This document shows, piece by piece, positions 49,601 through 61,547 of a DNA stretch of 64,000 nucleotides (position 1 is its first letter; each line of letters starts with the position of its first letter). The stretch lies in the NCBI GenBank assembly GCA_036877525.1, contig JAZGTH010000007.1, positions 6,695,501 through 6,759,500 of the forward strand. The letters run 5' to 3'. Origin of the DNA: Chromobotia macracanthus (lineage: Eukaryota; Chordata; Actinopteri; Cypriniformes; Botiidae). The translations under genes and the position numbers were made by a program. A model generated the notes under the pieces. The model had not been told where the DNA came from. It did not search any database and was given only the letters and a program-made list of their open reading frames with translations.

Positions 49601-52600
49601 AAACACGACTGCCTAATAAAACAGTAAGCTCAGATTGTTTTCTGGCCACACAGTCATATCAATATTAAAATTCTCTCACTATTAGCTGATAATATGCAGT
49701 GAGTGTGAACTGGATGGACTGAGCTTCAGTACAGCATTTAGGTCACATACAGGCCCCTAATTCACCAGGGAAAAGTGGTCGGGTGGAGCCGACCATACAA
49801 AATAGGACACTGGTAAAATCTAGTCCTCCCTCACTTCCTAATCTGTTCTCCTGTCTCTCCACCCTTCCGCCGCACTGTCCCTCCTACCTTATGAATAAGC
49901 ACCTGTGCTCCAGTTATGGAGGCTGAGCGTCTTTCTCCTCACCCCTGCAGGATCTCACGAGGTGGAAGAACAAGCGTAGGAGTGTGAACTCGGACATAAT
50001 GAAGAAGAAAGAGGAGAGAGAGCAGATTGAGCAGATCACTTCATTCAGCCCCAGGAAAGCAAAGACCTTCAGTGAAATGCAGGATGAGAGGTGATTATAC
50101 CTTGCTCAGGTTTTATTTTAAATGTAGTTTGTGTTTATTTTTGACCGTTTCATTTTTTAATGTAGAATTAAAAGTGACAAAAATACAATGAACTAGAATG
50201 AAAAAGAAACTAAAATACTTTAAATTCTATTACATGCATTGCATTGTATGCTATTAGAATGGAGAGTGCAGTCTGTGCTACTTTCTCTGATCAGGTCTCA
50301 GTTCAGTGTAAAAGTGTAATCTAATCGCGGCTTTTGTCCTGCCTCTCTCACGTCTACCTCTTTCAGAGAGAGTCGAGATCAAGGCGGCTACAGGAACAGC
50401 TTTAATTCCGTTAGTGATGATGTCTTTGTTGAACCTGTACCAAGAACCAGAACTCTGCCACCACGTAGCCAAACCATTGACACCCTTTACACCCCTCAAG
50501 ATAAACCTTCAGTACCCTCTGTACCAGCTCGGAGGGAAGTGGAACCTGTCGCTGGCACCCTGGCACCAGACCAAACCGATTTTTCAGCCAAACGTGATCA
50601 ATACAGCCCAGAGATCTCACGCAATGGGGCAACCAAAGTTCAAAACAGCCAAACAGCTACCCGAAGCCTTCTGGATGATCCAGTACCAGCTATCTCCAGC
50701 AGCAACACCAGCCTGGTTAAGCCCACCAGCGTTAATAAACCCAGCACTACCAGCACTGTTCTCAACAGCTCTCAGAAGTCTATTAGCAGCACTAAGCCAG
50801 TTGAGACCTCCAGCAGCACCATTAGCTCTTTGTATAAGCCCAGTTCAATGGAGACAAAGCAGCCTGGGCCAGATCACGTTTCTGCCTCCCTCCCCAGGAG
50901 CTACCAGAGATTAGATAGCGCCAGGCTCACCTCTGTAGTCACGCCCAGGCCATTCGGCACACAGGCCAACCGTGTCACTTCTCTTCCCAGAGCATTTATG
51001 GTAGGTGGACCTGTTTGGTCTCATCCATCGTGATGAGACCAATGTTCAAATGTCATTTTTATGTTTTTCTTATGTTTTGACTATTTGAAATTTGACTTTT
51101 ATTCTCACTGTTACGGTATGGGATCAATTTACAGTAAAGTACCGATCTGTTTACAGCTTATATGAATTACTGTATAACTGGGTTACTCCACTGAAGTGAA
51201 GCTGCAATGCGGAAGTCAGATGTTTTGAGAGAGTGTACCATGTCTTTATTAATCTGTTTAAGCTGTTTATTCTTTAACACATACTTGTCCCATGGTAAAT
51301 GATTGGTCATAATCAGGCCTATATGAAATACTGTATGTGCCCAGAGTATTCAACAGATTTTCCCCATAAATTATTGCATATTATGCAACTATAATCGGAT
51401 TCTGTCTGGACCTAGTTATGATTTATTTTGCATTTGAAGCAGTCAGTACTTTGTTACAATAGATCTCCAGTAGTCAAAAATGGGTATGTGAAGAGTTGTT
51501 GAAAAATAAATATTTGCCATAATTTTTTTAGGTGGATGAGTCTCATAAAGGCATGAATGGAGAGAGAGACAGCCTGAAAAAACCTGCAGTTCCCAGCCGA
51601 TATGCTCAGTTTGTGACAGAGGAAGATCTCACTCAGGACAGCCCTGCACACAGCAGTAATGAAGAGGAAGAGGAGAGATCAGCGGCCCAAACCCCCTCTC
51701 CTGTCCCTCCAGTCAACAGAGTGTCACCCCTGCCCAAAGCATCTTCCCTACTCAGCCCTCCCAATGAGGTAAAACAGGAGGCTCTCCCAAACAATAATCT
51801 GCAAGCTTTATGGAGGGATTCCATCAACCACAGCTTCTTAGTTTGCAAGGACTTCCATTGCACACAATGGAACACAATAAATGTTCATAATCACTCTAAA
51901 GAATTAGTCTTGTGTAAAACACTTGTTGATGTCATAAGTCTCATAATTGTCTTGCAGGGGGAATACAGTGACATGAGGATCAGTCTAAATCAGAAACCCA
52001 ACAGCAGCCAGGACTTCGGCTTCCAGACTGACTGGGACTCCACAGGGGTCCGTGTGAAATCCATAGTTCCAGGTAAAAGAAACTGTTTAAATGCTCTAAA
52101 AGGAAGATGGAGATTTTTGTTGAATTGCGACCTCTCAGTGTGTCTCAGAGGATGCTGATAATATGTCAGCGTGCGCTGTCCAATCAAAATAAAGCATGAC
52201 ATACAGGCCATAAGTACAGCTTCAAAGAGGGACTGCTGATAAAACACGTGGTGATGTTGCTGCTGTATATAGGGCAGTTTTTTTTTCAAGGCTAAATCTG
52301 ATGAGCCTCTATTTAAAAGAAATCTCTGGGCCAAAACAGCAATGAAACACAATTTCTTATTTCTTGTTTTGAGGTGCTAACCTGACAGTCAGGTGTCTGT
52401 TCCAATGTCAGACCTCAGCACCCTCTCTTTCCTTTATTTCCTGTAAAAGTTATCCTGATGGAAAAGTGTTTATTGAATGTTCTGTGAATTTTCATCATTT
52501 TCCTTTGCTTCTTTATTCATATTTTGTTTACGTGTGTATGGTATGTGTGTGTGTGTGTGAGAAGGCAGTCCAGCAGAGCTCTGTCAGGTGAATGTTGGAG

Positions 52601-55600
52601 ATGAGATCCTTTCAGTGAATGGGCACAGGGTGGCAGACATGAGCTATAATGAGTGGAAGAAGAGTATGGTGGAAGCCCTGCAGCAGGGCAGTCTGCTCAT
52701 GGACATCCGCAGACATGGCAAGAATAGTAAGTCCACTGTCTCACCGAGTGCATCACAGATTACTGTAACTTAGACCCACAATACTTGAACACATGACCAC
52801 AGGCATTGGATAAATAAAACAAACATAATAAAAATACCAGACAGAAGCATCATGAATCTGTTTTTGCAGTTTAGCAGTACTAAGTGTACTGTTTTTAGGA
52901 GCTACTGTAGAGTTATTCTAGCAATAGTTTTTGTTAAGAATGCAGGGGGCTGGGGTTTTAAATTCAAGCTTATTTATCAATTATATAAATCTATTATTTG
53001 AAAATTGGATTTATAAAGTCCACATGGGTACACACATGAGATTAAGCATGATGCTTCTGTGAGCAAACACTTTAGCGGACATTTTTTAAAACGACAGGGC
53101 ACCCTTAATAAAAAGTTCCTCTTTCTCGCCCTGTAGTTAAAAATTCTTATGTCTGTCAGTGTGATATCTGACTTTCTGGGTTCTGATTTTCTGTTTCACA
53201 CACTGTTATTTCATATTAACATCCACAGTACCTTTCTTTGGCCTTATAGCTGCATATAGTGTGCCTGTGTGTCTTTACTGTGCTTTATATTGCATTCCTC
53301 AGTTCCTAAAGTATTTGTAGAAGAGTGATGTCATATTTTCAGTGTTTGTAAACAGGCTTCTGGTGGTAAACCTGGTGTGTGGATCTCATTCTGTTGACTG
53401 CTTAGCAGGGAAAGGTGGTCTGTCTGTCATCCCCACTAATTAAAAGCATTTTGCGGAATGTCTTAGTTTCCATTATTTGCTAATTGTGTGTTTTTAAAAC
53501 GAATGATTTTGTTGGCATGGCGCAATCAGACTGGGGCAGAGACCAACCTTCTCTTCCATTTAAAAGCCATAAGACCATCAATCTCACCAGTCTGGATCCT
53601 CTAGGTTCCCCTGAGCCACATATCAGTGCCAACCTGAATTTCACATCCCACCAAAGCAGGGACACCATTGTGAAAACCGTGAACGTCAGCTCGCAGCCTG
53701 CCAACGTGAGCAAACAATAATCATTCATTTAATTGATGCTTGTACTTATATAGCTGGTTTTATTTTGCTATACATGGCATATTATGATGTTTCTTTTATT
53801 ACACTAAAGAGGTGTCCTACTTTTGTGTTATTTCAGAATTATGGCTCAAATGGAATTAATGGAGGTTTCCGTGGGGAGTCGGGAGCAGTGAATAATAAAG
53901 GTAATTTACTGGTTTCAGCTGGGAAACATTCTGTAAAGGTTTGGTTTTCCCGTGTCAGGTTTTATATGCTTGTTTTATGAAATGCATGTCGTGCAGGTAA
54001 TTTGTGAAAAGCATTTGTGAATGTTTTGAACAAGAATTTGAACAAGTTTAATAGCTTGAAAACAATGTTTGTTTTTGATTAACTTTCAACAAGAGTCAAA
54101 GTCAAAAGAGAGATAAGCTATTCATTCGTAATTAAAATATTTTTACTTGCATTTCTGCAAGAAAGCATTGTGATAAGACTAAACTGCTGAATCTACTTCC
54201 CCAAAGCTGAACTTTTTTCCCTTTTTTTACACATTCAACTTCTAACGTTTTTATCTCCCATGTAGAATCTGAATCCATTTCTTTGAAAAACTTAAAAAGG
54301 AGATCAGAGTTTTTTGAACAAGGTAACAGAACAGCATCAGTTGTGTCCTGGTGCTTTCAGGTTTTGTGTTTCTGGGGCTGGGTACCACTAGGTCTTCATC
54401 CTGTCATCGTTATCCTCTCTAGCAAAAGCCCCTCATAACCTCTATGCTCTTCCCTCAGGCTCTCCAGGGCTGTCAGTCAGTTCTCTGGTCTACCTCTGTG
54501 GTAAAGGGGGGGTTGAGTTTGCAGTGTACACTTCCATCTCAAGCATTGACATGCTGTCTACAGTGGTCCTGAGTTCTTCAGATAGTATAGGCAATAAACT
54601 AGTAAATAGTTTCCTGTATGTATGTGCACTGTAGCTAAATCTAAGTGGGGTTCACACTGCTAATTGTATTGTGAACTTCACACTGCACTACTATTGGTGG
54701 TTGCTGCTCATTTGCATAAAGTTTAAATCTCCTCAACATTGTTACATCATCAGCAGTCGTTCTCGCTTCCGATTGCTACTTCTCAGTGAAAGTGACTTCT
54801 GGATGCTTTATCAGTGTAAACAGAATTTATCTGATTTAAGTACTATTTGTAATTTTCTCTAAGTTTAACTTTAATAATGATACTCAAAGACCCCTACAAG
54901 ACAGCATGTCAGAAACAATACCAACATACAACACACCCTTACTGATACTATGCACAACTGTAGTGTAATATTCACCACATAGTTTTATAAATTACAGTGA
55001 TACAGATATTATACCTTCTGATCCCACACTGAAAGTCAGTTTTGCTGTACTTCCTTGAATATACCCAGCTGACTGAGATCGTTCTCAGAACATTAGCTCA
55101 GAACACAAGCATCTGAAAAACTGGATGTAAATTTGTAATGTTTTTGTTACTTAATGGAAACGTTAATGGTAACGTTCTTACAACCTAACATTGTTAGTTG
55201 GGTAGGAGTAGCGCAGAGGAACGCAATCAGTTATCAGTGTGGTGTGTGTTGGTACTGTGTTCTGACTACTGCATGTGCTGGGCATGGATGTGTTTTGGTT
55301 GTACTAATAGCCAGTGCTTCTGCATGTGGCATTGCATTGGGGGACTGAGGAATGATATTTATGTATGGGATGTGCCTTATTCATTTGGTTTGTTTATCCA
55401 AGTTCTTGCATGTGTTTGTTTATTCATGTCTTTGCATGTGTCTTTTATTTAACCTTTATTTATAATACTGTTGGATTATAAATTTCGTATCTGATATGAC
55501 CAGATATTAGGCTGAAATGCTGTTTATGTGGCTTCCTTCAGGCTAAGATTATGCAAAGGATTTCAATTGAAATACACACCGTTTCAAATGCATCTTAGGA

Positions 55601-58600
55601 AAAGCTTCTAATTTTCATTTAATTTTTTACAGGTGGCTCTGATACAGCTGTATCAAATGTAAGTTGAGTTGCTTCTAACACAGTGATCAAAAAACATTCA
55701 TTTCTCCTGACCTGAGGGTTGGATTGTTATGTCTCAGTCATTGTACTATGTAAGCTTTCAGTTATCCACTTATTAGTTCCAAAAACATTGTGGTAATTGA
55801 ACCACTGTTGTTGACAAGCACATGTTCTCTTTTAAGTAGTCATGAGAGAGGATTAGATGTGATCAGGTTATCATACCAGGATCTTTCAAAGGAATTCTGG
55901 GATATATTGTTTGGCCTGTGGCTGTTACTTAATTGACTGAATGATTTCTGTCTGTGTGCAGGTGCCCGCGCCCCCCTCCATCACTATGCCCTCCTCTCGC
56001 TGGTCCTGGGACCCAGAGGAAGAGCGCAGGCGCCAGGAGAAGTGGCAGAAAGAGCAGGAACGTTTGCTGCAGGTGTGTATTACATACTGATGATTTGGAC
56101 TTTGATACAAGCTTTGATATGAATATTAAAATTCCCCATTTATTTCTTGTGTAATTGAAAATATGCAGCATTTGATTAGATTGAAGCAGTGCTGGGTTTA
56201 ATTATTTTACTCTGCAGGAGAAATACAAAAAAGACCAAGAAAAACTCACTGAGGAATGGAGAAAGGCCCAGCAGGAGTTTGAGTTGCCACAGAGCAAAAG
56301 CAATGAGGTTTGCACAGTATTACCTTGTTCCTATTGATGTGTATAAGGTACATCCAGTCATTTTCCTCCTTAATATGAAAGTTTTAAACATGAAATGTCT
56401 GATTTTGACAAATATGACAAATGATGAATGGAGCAGGTTGCACTCAGTCAGTGCAGCAGCCGGGCTATAGTCGGTTGGGATTGAATTGTCCATTTTATTA
56501 ATGTGTGTAGTTTGAAACACAAGAGGCCTCCAGACTGGCCCAGCAGGAGGAAGAGAGGAAGAAAAGAGAGCAGGAGAGGCAGCGTTTGGAGGAAGAGAAG
56601 AGGAAGAGGGAGGAGGAACTACGCCTTGAGGAAGAGAGGAAGAAGAAGGAAGAAGAGCGCCTCCGCCAGGAAACAGAGAGGAAAAGACGAGAGGAGGAGA
56701 GGAGGCAGCAGGAAGAACAGAAGAGACTTCAGGAACAAGAGTGAGATTCATTTTTCTTTCATTTCAACACTTTGCCTTGTATCACTTTTTTGAAGCCTCA
56801 TCTCGGTGCCACATTGAAGTGTTTTTCAAGCATGCATACTGTATCAGCTTGTTTGTGGGAGAGTAGCATAAAGCTAGCACTGAATAGCACGCTTGACAAA
56901 CATCAGCTGCTTTAACGACTTACAGTATGTAACCCAAACTAACATTGCCTGATATTGTTTTTATCTGTGCTTTAATAACCATGCTAATTGTTTTCCATTA
57001 ATGTCGTTCTACCATGAATGTGCGTGCTATGAACATCTGCTTACCTGTGCTGCTTACCTGCTGTTTGGTCACAGTAAGGTGGACTCCTTTGGCTATGCCA
57101 ATGTTTACCGTGAATTATCCTACTCACACAGGTAAATAGAATTCTTCTGTTTGCGCTGCTGTTTGTACTTGGCAAAGCTGTAGATAAACAGAATGCAATG
57201 CTCTCGGGCTAAGCACCTGTACAGGATTTAGTTCTGCCACGCGAACTGATACCATCTTTCAGCTGCATGTTTATCTGACTGATTAAGGTCGTTATCTGAT
57301 TCGTTTTCATTTGCAGGTCCTTGTCCAAATCTACTCCAGAGCTTGATGAGGTTGCAAAACCAAATATTAAAGGTTAGTGCAGGGTTAACTTCAATATCTA
57401 AAGTTTCAAGTGTCTGTTGTTTGTTTGACCGATAAGTAAGCATTCATGTAAGATTCCTCAAGAGCCTGTTGTCAGTGTGCCAGCACGAGTGGAGAACTGG
57501 AGTTCAGTGCTGTAGACTCTGGGGCTCTGTGCAGGTGTGTACGGCAGACATAGGGGTTTGGCAGGATGGCTGCTGGAGGAGGAATTGAAGCGTAAGAAAA
57601 ACCCTGAGATTCAGAGACAGCTGGCAGCTAGTGAACTAGAGCTTGAGAGGAGGAGCATCCTCAATGCCATGAAATACAGACACCCGGAGAGAGGTGGGCG
57701 GGGCTTGGGCCACGCCAATCAATGATCCCAACCAATCAGCTCAGCTTGATTTACATTCATTTGTCAAATGCTGTGTCAGCAAAATCAGACGAAATTGAGC
57801 CTGCGTTGTATGATCATCTGTCATTTGTTTAAAAAAATACAATCTGATGTAAATAATATATAATTAATTGTTTTTGATTTGAAATTACATTTCACATATT
57901 TGTTCATCAAACTCAATTTACAGTTTGTCTCCTCATCAATAACTGTCACTTCTTCTGTGTTTGGCTCCAGCTGCGAGTGGTGGTCTGGCTGAGGTTGGGA
58001 AGGACTATAAGAAAGAGCTGCAGTCTCATGAAGAGGTGGACAGGCAGCAGATCATTCAGGAGATGAGGAAGAAGACTTCCTTGCACACAGATAACAGCTG
58101 GATTCGCCAGCAGAGCCTCTCTAGCAACGCTGCAAGAGAGCCTGTCGATCTGCCAATGAGGAGGTCAGAATACTGCAACTCTTTAGGTCACATGACTTCA
58201 AAGCTTTAAACACAGAACACCCACACTAAAAAAAACCCACTTTGCTTGCAGGGGCGAGTCTCTTGACAACCTTGATGTGCCTCGTTCCTCATGGAGATCA
58301 TCATGGACATCTGACAGCACCTCTTCCATACCAGACTACAGCCGGCCTCATTCGGCTCTCTCTAGCTCCTCGTCATACAGTAGTGGACGTCCAGGGTCTG
58401 CCACTATGCAAACATCTCAGTCCATGAACTCCCTGAGGCAATCCTGGTCTCCATCCACCCTCCCTTCAACTACTTCACCAGAGCCAGAGTCTCGAGCTCC
58501 ACCACGAAATAGGTATCATCACTTACTGACATTTGTCATTGGTTCCTCAAACAATGACACTCATCCATCTCGTACCCATGTGTCTTCCATGTTCTTGTTG

Positions 58601-59811
58601 TCTACAAGACTCTGTTTGCACTCCACATGGGCTGATGAGCAAGTCTTTGTTGCTGGGCCTTCAGATCATGTTTTCTGTAATCTAGGTCAGTGAGTGGCAG
58701 GAAAATCTGTTCGTTCTGTAATGCACCACTGGGCAAAGGAGCAGCCATGATCATCGAGTCCCTGGGGCTCTGTTATCATTTGACTTGTTTCAAGGTGAGA
58801 GTTCAGAGCTACTGAGGTCAGGTCTTTATCAGTGACTGACCTAAACTGCCCTGCCTGCTTTTACATTTATTATAATCTGTGCATCTATATAGACTCAAAA
58901 TACAACCTCTGCGTTCTAACCCTCTACCTGCTCTGTGTATAACTTCAGTGACCGCACTGCCTTGTCACTTCTCGCTCTTTCAGTTTTAAAGGCAGGGCTA
59001 CACAAAGACATTTATGCCAAGATGGAATCTCTGTGATTTGATTTCTATGACATTGCACTATGAGGTTTTTGACTGCATCTGTGCCAAAAAATGATTTATG
59101 AATAATTTTGAAGAATTTACTAAACAGTTGCATCACTTAGCGTGCAGTAAGTCAGCCCAATAAACAGTTTCATATTACTATCCACTGACAAACCATCTTT
59201 CCCATACTCCTTCAAATCATGGATAAGAATTGTACACTTATGCTTTGCCATATGTTTATTACATGGCAAAATATCTTGTTTACCGGGTGCTAAAACAACA
59301 CCAACACAGTTCATTCCCAATGAATTCCGAATTTTGTTCCCGTGTCTCTACCTTCTAGGGCAGCAAAATGTCATTTGTGTTCCTGCTCATCTTCTCATTT
59401 ACACTGCACTGTTCTCCAGATAATCTTATTGTTGGGTTATTCTGGTCCATTTTTGGCTTGTTACTACTCCAGTTTCATTTTCTCAATGGTACATCATAGA
59501 CAAGCTAGAGGTTTCTTCTTCCTCTTCTCATGGACTGTACAGTACAGCATTGCACAGACAATCTGTTTTTTTAATTGTTGCATCTTGTTGTTATAGTGCA
59601 TTAACTGCAGGTCCGAACTGGGGGGCTCAGAAGCTGGAGCAGAAGTCAGAATACGAAACCAACAGCTCTACTGTAACACCTGCTATCAGCGACTCAAAAG
59701 TAGACCAAATATCTCTGCAGCATACAGTTTAGTTATATAGTTACTATTAATCTCTGATTCTGTATAATGATACAATTCCTTTCTCTAGCTGGGCAGCCCA
59801 CCGCCATGTGA
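22944..59811 (+). CDS. lmo7a: LIM domain only protein 7 (CH-PDZ-LIM adaptor)
   Basis: Actin- and junction-associated adaptor; the mammalian protein links afadin and alpha-actinin and binds emerin. Exons: 22944-23021, 26589-26659, 28730-28799, 32766-32872, 39597-39627, 40050-40163 (CH domain, residues 1-157); 40762-40957, 42502-42742, 43922-44197, 44442-44723, 45232-45387, 46261-47007, 49049-49172, 49951-50090, 50367-51000, 51532-51768; 51958-52072, 52565-52726 (PDZ, about 1169-1261); 53530-53705, 53837-53900, 54266-54322, 55633-55658; 55962-56072, 56218-56307, 56511-56740 (charged coiled coil, from WSWDPEEERRRQEKW); 57075-57131, 57317-57372, 57535-57693, 57971-58163, 58252-58512; 58686-58794, 59597-59699, 59789-59811 (LIM). 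Total 5496 nt, 1831 aa; phases close throughout. The LIM domain shows CSFC, HLTC, CINC and CNTC. Exon 11 (45232-45387) has a weak donor and is the least sure. The suffix a is inferred from linkage to uchl3 and crystallins. Confidence 0.9.
23022..26588. other. lmo7a intron 1
   Basis: A 3.6-kb intron between the N-terminal exon and the first CH-domain exon. No second gene is seen on either strand. Possible enhancer content cannot be judged by eye. Confidence 0.5.
26660..28729. other. lmo7a intron 2
   Basis: No gene recognised. Sequence around 27240-27700 is less AT-rich than its surroundings but has no coding signature. Confidence 0.5.
29082..29729. mobile_element. non-autonomous DNA element (MITE-like), copy 1
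   Basis: The left end reads AGCTCACCCAAAAAAGTCAT and the right end is its approximate inverse (ending TTTTTGAGTGGACGCATCCT), a common carp-family repeat with terminal inverted repeats and no coding capacity. In lmo7a intron 3. Confidence 0.6.
30981..31262. mobile_element. non-autonomous DNA element (MITE-like), copy 2
   Basis: Short complete copy of the same family. It begins AATAGTTCACTCAAACATGA and ends with the inverse GGGGTAAACTATCCCTTT. About 280 nt, in lmo7a intron 3. Confidence 0.7.
31406..31433. repeat. short perfect inverted repeat
   Basis: 11-nt arms AAAATCTCAGA and TCTGAGATTTT around a 6-nt loop, followed by further GAGATAT repeats up to 31465. Intronic. Confidence 0.6.
31598..31627. 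repeat. TG dinucleotide microsatellite
   Basis: About 15 uninterrupted TG units in lmo7a intron 3. Confidence 0.9.
32399..32441. repeat. GA-rich then TG simple repeat
   Basis: Two blocks of GA units separated by CGCCC, running into a short TG block. Intronic low-complexity sequence. Confidence 0.7.
33763..33860. mobile_element. MITE-like family fragment, copy 3
   Basis: Left end of the family (AGGTTCACCTAAAAATTAAA) plus about 80 nt of body. No matching right end was found. Confidence 0.45.
34437..34463. repeat. TG dinucleotide microsatellite
   Basis: About 13 uninterrupted TG units in lmo7a intron 4. Confidence 0.9.
37190..37320. repeat. cyprinid dispersed repeat (GGTTAGGTTTAGG type), copy 1
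   Basis: Contains GGGTTAGGTTTAGG, then CAGTTTGTACAGTATAAAA, then a short TG tail. The same order of words occurs at 42238-42455, so this is a dispersed repeat and not a chance match. Confidence 0.6.
42238..42455. repeat. cyprinid dispersed repeat (GGTTAGGTTTAGG type), copy 2
   Basis: Contains GGTTAGGTTTAGGGTTAAGG, then TAGTTTGTACTGTATAAAAA and ATGTCCCCACAAAACATG, then a TG tail. Just upstream of the lmo7a exon at 42502. Confidence 0.65.
42861..43704. mobile_element. non-autonomous DNA transposon with terminal inverted repeats
   Basis: The left end reads TTTACATCTGGTATTAACAT. The right end (43681-43704) is its near-perfect inverse, ending CCAGGTGTAAA. An 844-nt element with no transposase frame, in lmo7a intron 8. 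Target-site duplication was not resolved. Confidence 0.6.
45598..45720. mobile_element. MITE-like family fragment, copy 4
   Basis: Starts with TAGTTCACCCAAAAATTAAA, the canonical left end of the same family as at 29082 and 30981. In lmo7a intron 11. The right end is uncertain. Confidence 0.5.
47008..49048. other. lmo7a intron 12, with possible microexon
   Basis: A 2-kb intron. Only one short candidate exon is visible (48253-48282, see findings). Otherwise no feature. Confidence 0.5.
52543..52559. repeat. TG tract abutting the second PDZ exon
   Basis: TG repeat directly upstream of the AAG acceptor at 52562-52564. It takes the place of the usual pyrimidine tract. Confidence 0.8.
54323..55632. 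other. lmo7a intron 21
   Basis: No further exon is needed to keep phase between 54266-54322 and 55633-55658. No repeat or gene was recognised with confidence. Confidence 0.5.
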
Positions 59812-60444
59812 TCTCACTGTACTGCAGCAGATAGAGGAGGAGCCAATCACAGACAAGGAACTTTGAACGCTAGAGCTTGGCAGAGAAGTGATAAACATTG
59901 GGTGATTTAGCCAACCTTGATTATTCAATGAGCTTCTATTCTTTCTTTTTACTGAGTGGGTGCGAGTTTATTCACAAGTATTAGCGGTTGTTTGTACAAA
60001 CGGGGATGTGCATGTACCTGAAAATTAACTATGCATTTAAATAGATAATTCATACACTGTCTTTATCATCATTGAAATATTCTGATGATTTCTGGCTGGC
60101 TTCACTGATATCTGTATGGTCCTACAAGTGTTTATAGAAACGTTATAGAGATATACTGTTTTATTGTATTGCTTGTCTAGGTTTCTTCTGCAGTCTTTGC
60201 TATGTGAGGGTTTGCTGACTATAATACTCTGTTATTTCACTACATCTGTGTGCCTTTTTGTGTTCTGATAGGAAAAGATGATTAAGGAGAAACCATTAAG
60301 AATTTATTGAAAATTGGCATGGTTAGTAGGCAGCATTTATGAGTTATATTCTGTCACAGGAAGCATCTATTCTGTGTGTCTGAGCAAGTCCCCTGCAGGG
60401 AAAAAGAGGCATATGGAAAAAGCAAAATATTCAGCAATAATTGT

Positions 60445-60450
60445 AAATAA
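60445..60450 (+). terminator. candidate polyadenylation signal, lmo7a
   Basis: AATAAA about 630 nt past the preferred lmo7a stop codon, followed by an A-rich and then TG/T-rich stretch. Confidence 0.45.
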
Positions 60451-61471
60451 AAAAACAAACCATAATGTCTTTGGTTGTGATTTGCTTGACTAATCTAATT
60501 TTATTTCTTAATTTTTGACTGATCTCACCACATTTTATAGTAACATTTTGTCATCCTTCATATTGTGTTTCAATCGCATCACAGTATTAGTTTTTCATCT
60601 AATACTGTTCTAAATGTACCTTTTTTTACAGTTTGTGTGACAGTCATGGCATAAAATCTGCTCACTGCAAACATCAGTTGGGATTTCTCTGGTGGTCCAA
60701 ATTAGATTTACTTGGGGCATTATGAGATGCATTATTCTGATGGTTTTCTTCAGCTTCAGACAGCTATAGATAGGTCTTTCTGAGCTATTGAAAAGAGGAA
60801 TCGTGTAGTGCATACAGCCGAAGCACAAATTCCTTTAAATGGAGAGCGTCGGATGCTGATGATCACATTTTACTACATGCACTACAGCCACATAAGTAAA
60901 TATAGCAAGATTACAAGTTAACGTGTTGGAAACCATCCTTACAACAGTTTAGTGTTCTGGGAACCTACCATTTAAAACACATACTGATTACAAATTATCT
61001 TAATATTTGGAATAATATCTACTGTGGTTACAACACTGGCTAAGAGGTACATTTAATCCTGTGCCATTCAATACTATCATTCAAAGCCATTTTAAATAAT
61101 GAGGCTTTGGTCTGTATGCAGTCCCTGTCTTGATCTTTTTAATTGGAGCGTGGTAAGCACAAGGGGGCGCTGTGGGCCTGAATGGACAGTTAATTGAGTT
61201 GTGGCACACACATGAAGAGATTATAGATTCAGTTAAAGAGATGCTACATATGTTCTTTAGTGTCTTTAGTTTGGTGGGTGGAGGAATTAAACAGATCTCC
61301 TCCAGCTCCTCCACCTGCTGTCTGTACTGCTGCTAATTTTAGTCCATATTACTGATGTCAGGCATGTCTAGTTGCCATGGCTGTGGATTCTCACTGAACA
61401 TCACTTGTGAAGCAACACCGCTCTCCTCTGACCTGACATGTTGGCTAGATAACATTTACAAAGTGAGTTGT

Positions 61472-61547
61472 AGGGGGGGGGGTTTTTTTTTTTTTTTTAA
61501 AAAAAAAAGTTTTTTAAAAAAAAAAGGGGGGGTTTTTTTTTTTTTTG
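61472..61547. repeat. G/T/A homopolymer block, nearly self-complementary in the middle
   Basis: About ten G, eighteen T, ten A, one G, six T, ten A, seven G and fourteen T in succession. Low-complexity DNA that may partly be an assembly or base-calling artefact. Confidence 0.7.

Noticed and set aside
52565..52575. Alternative acceptor GCAG four bases downstream for the second PDZ exon
   Set aside because: Using it shifts the frame and meets a stop within a few codons. The AAG acceptor preserves the conserved Gly-Ser-Pro-Ala-Glu.
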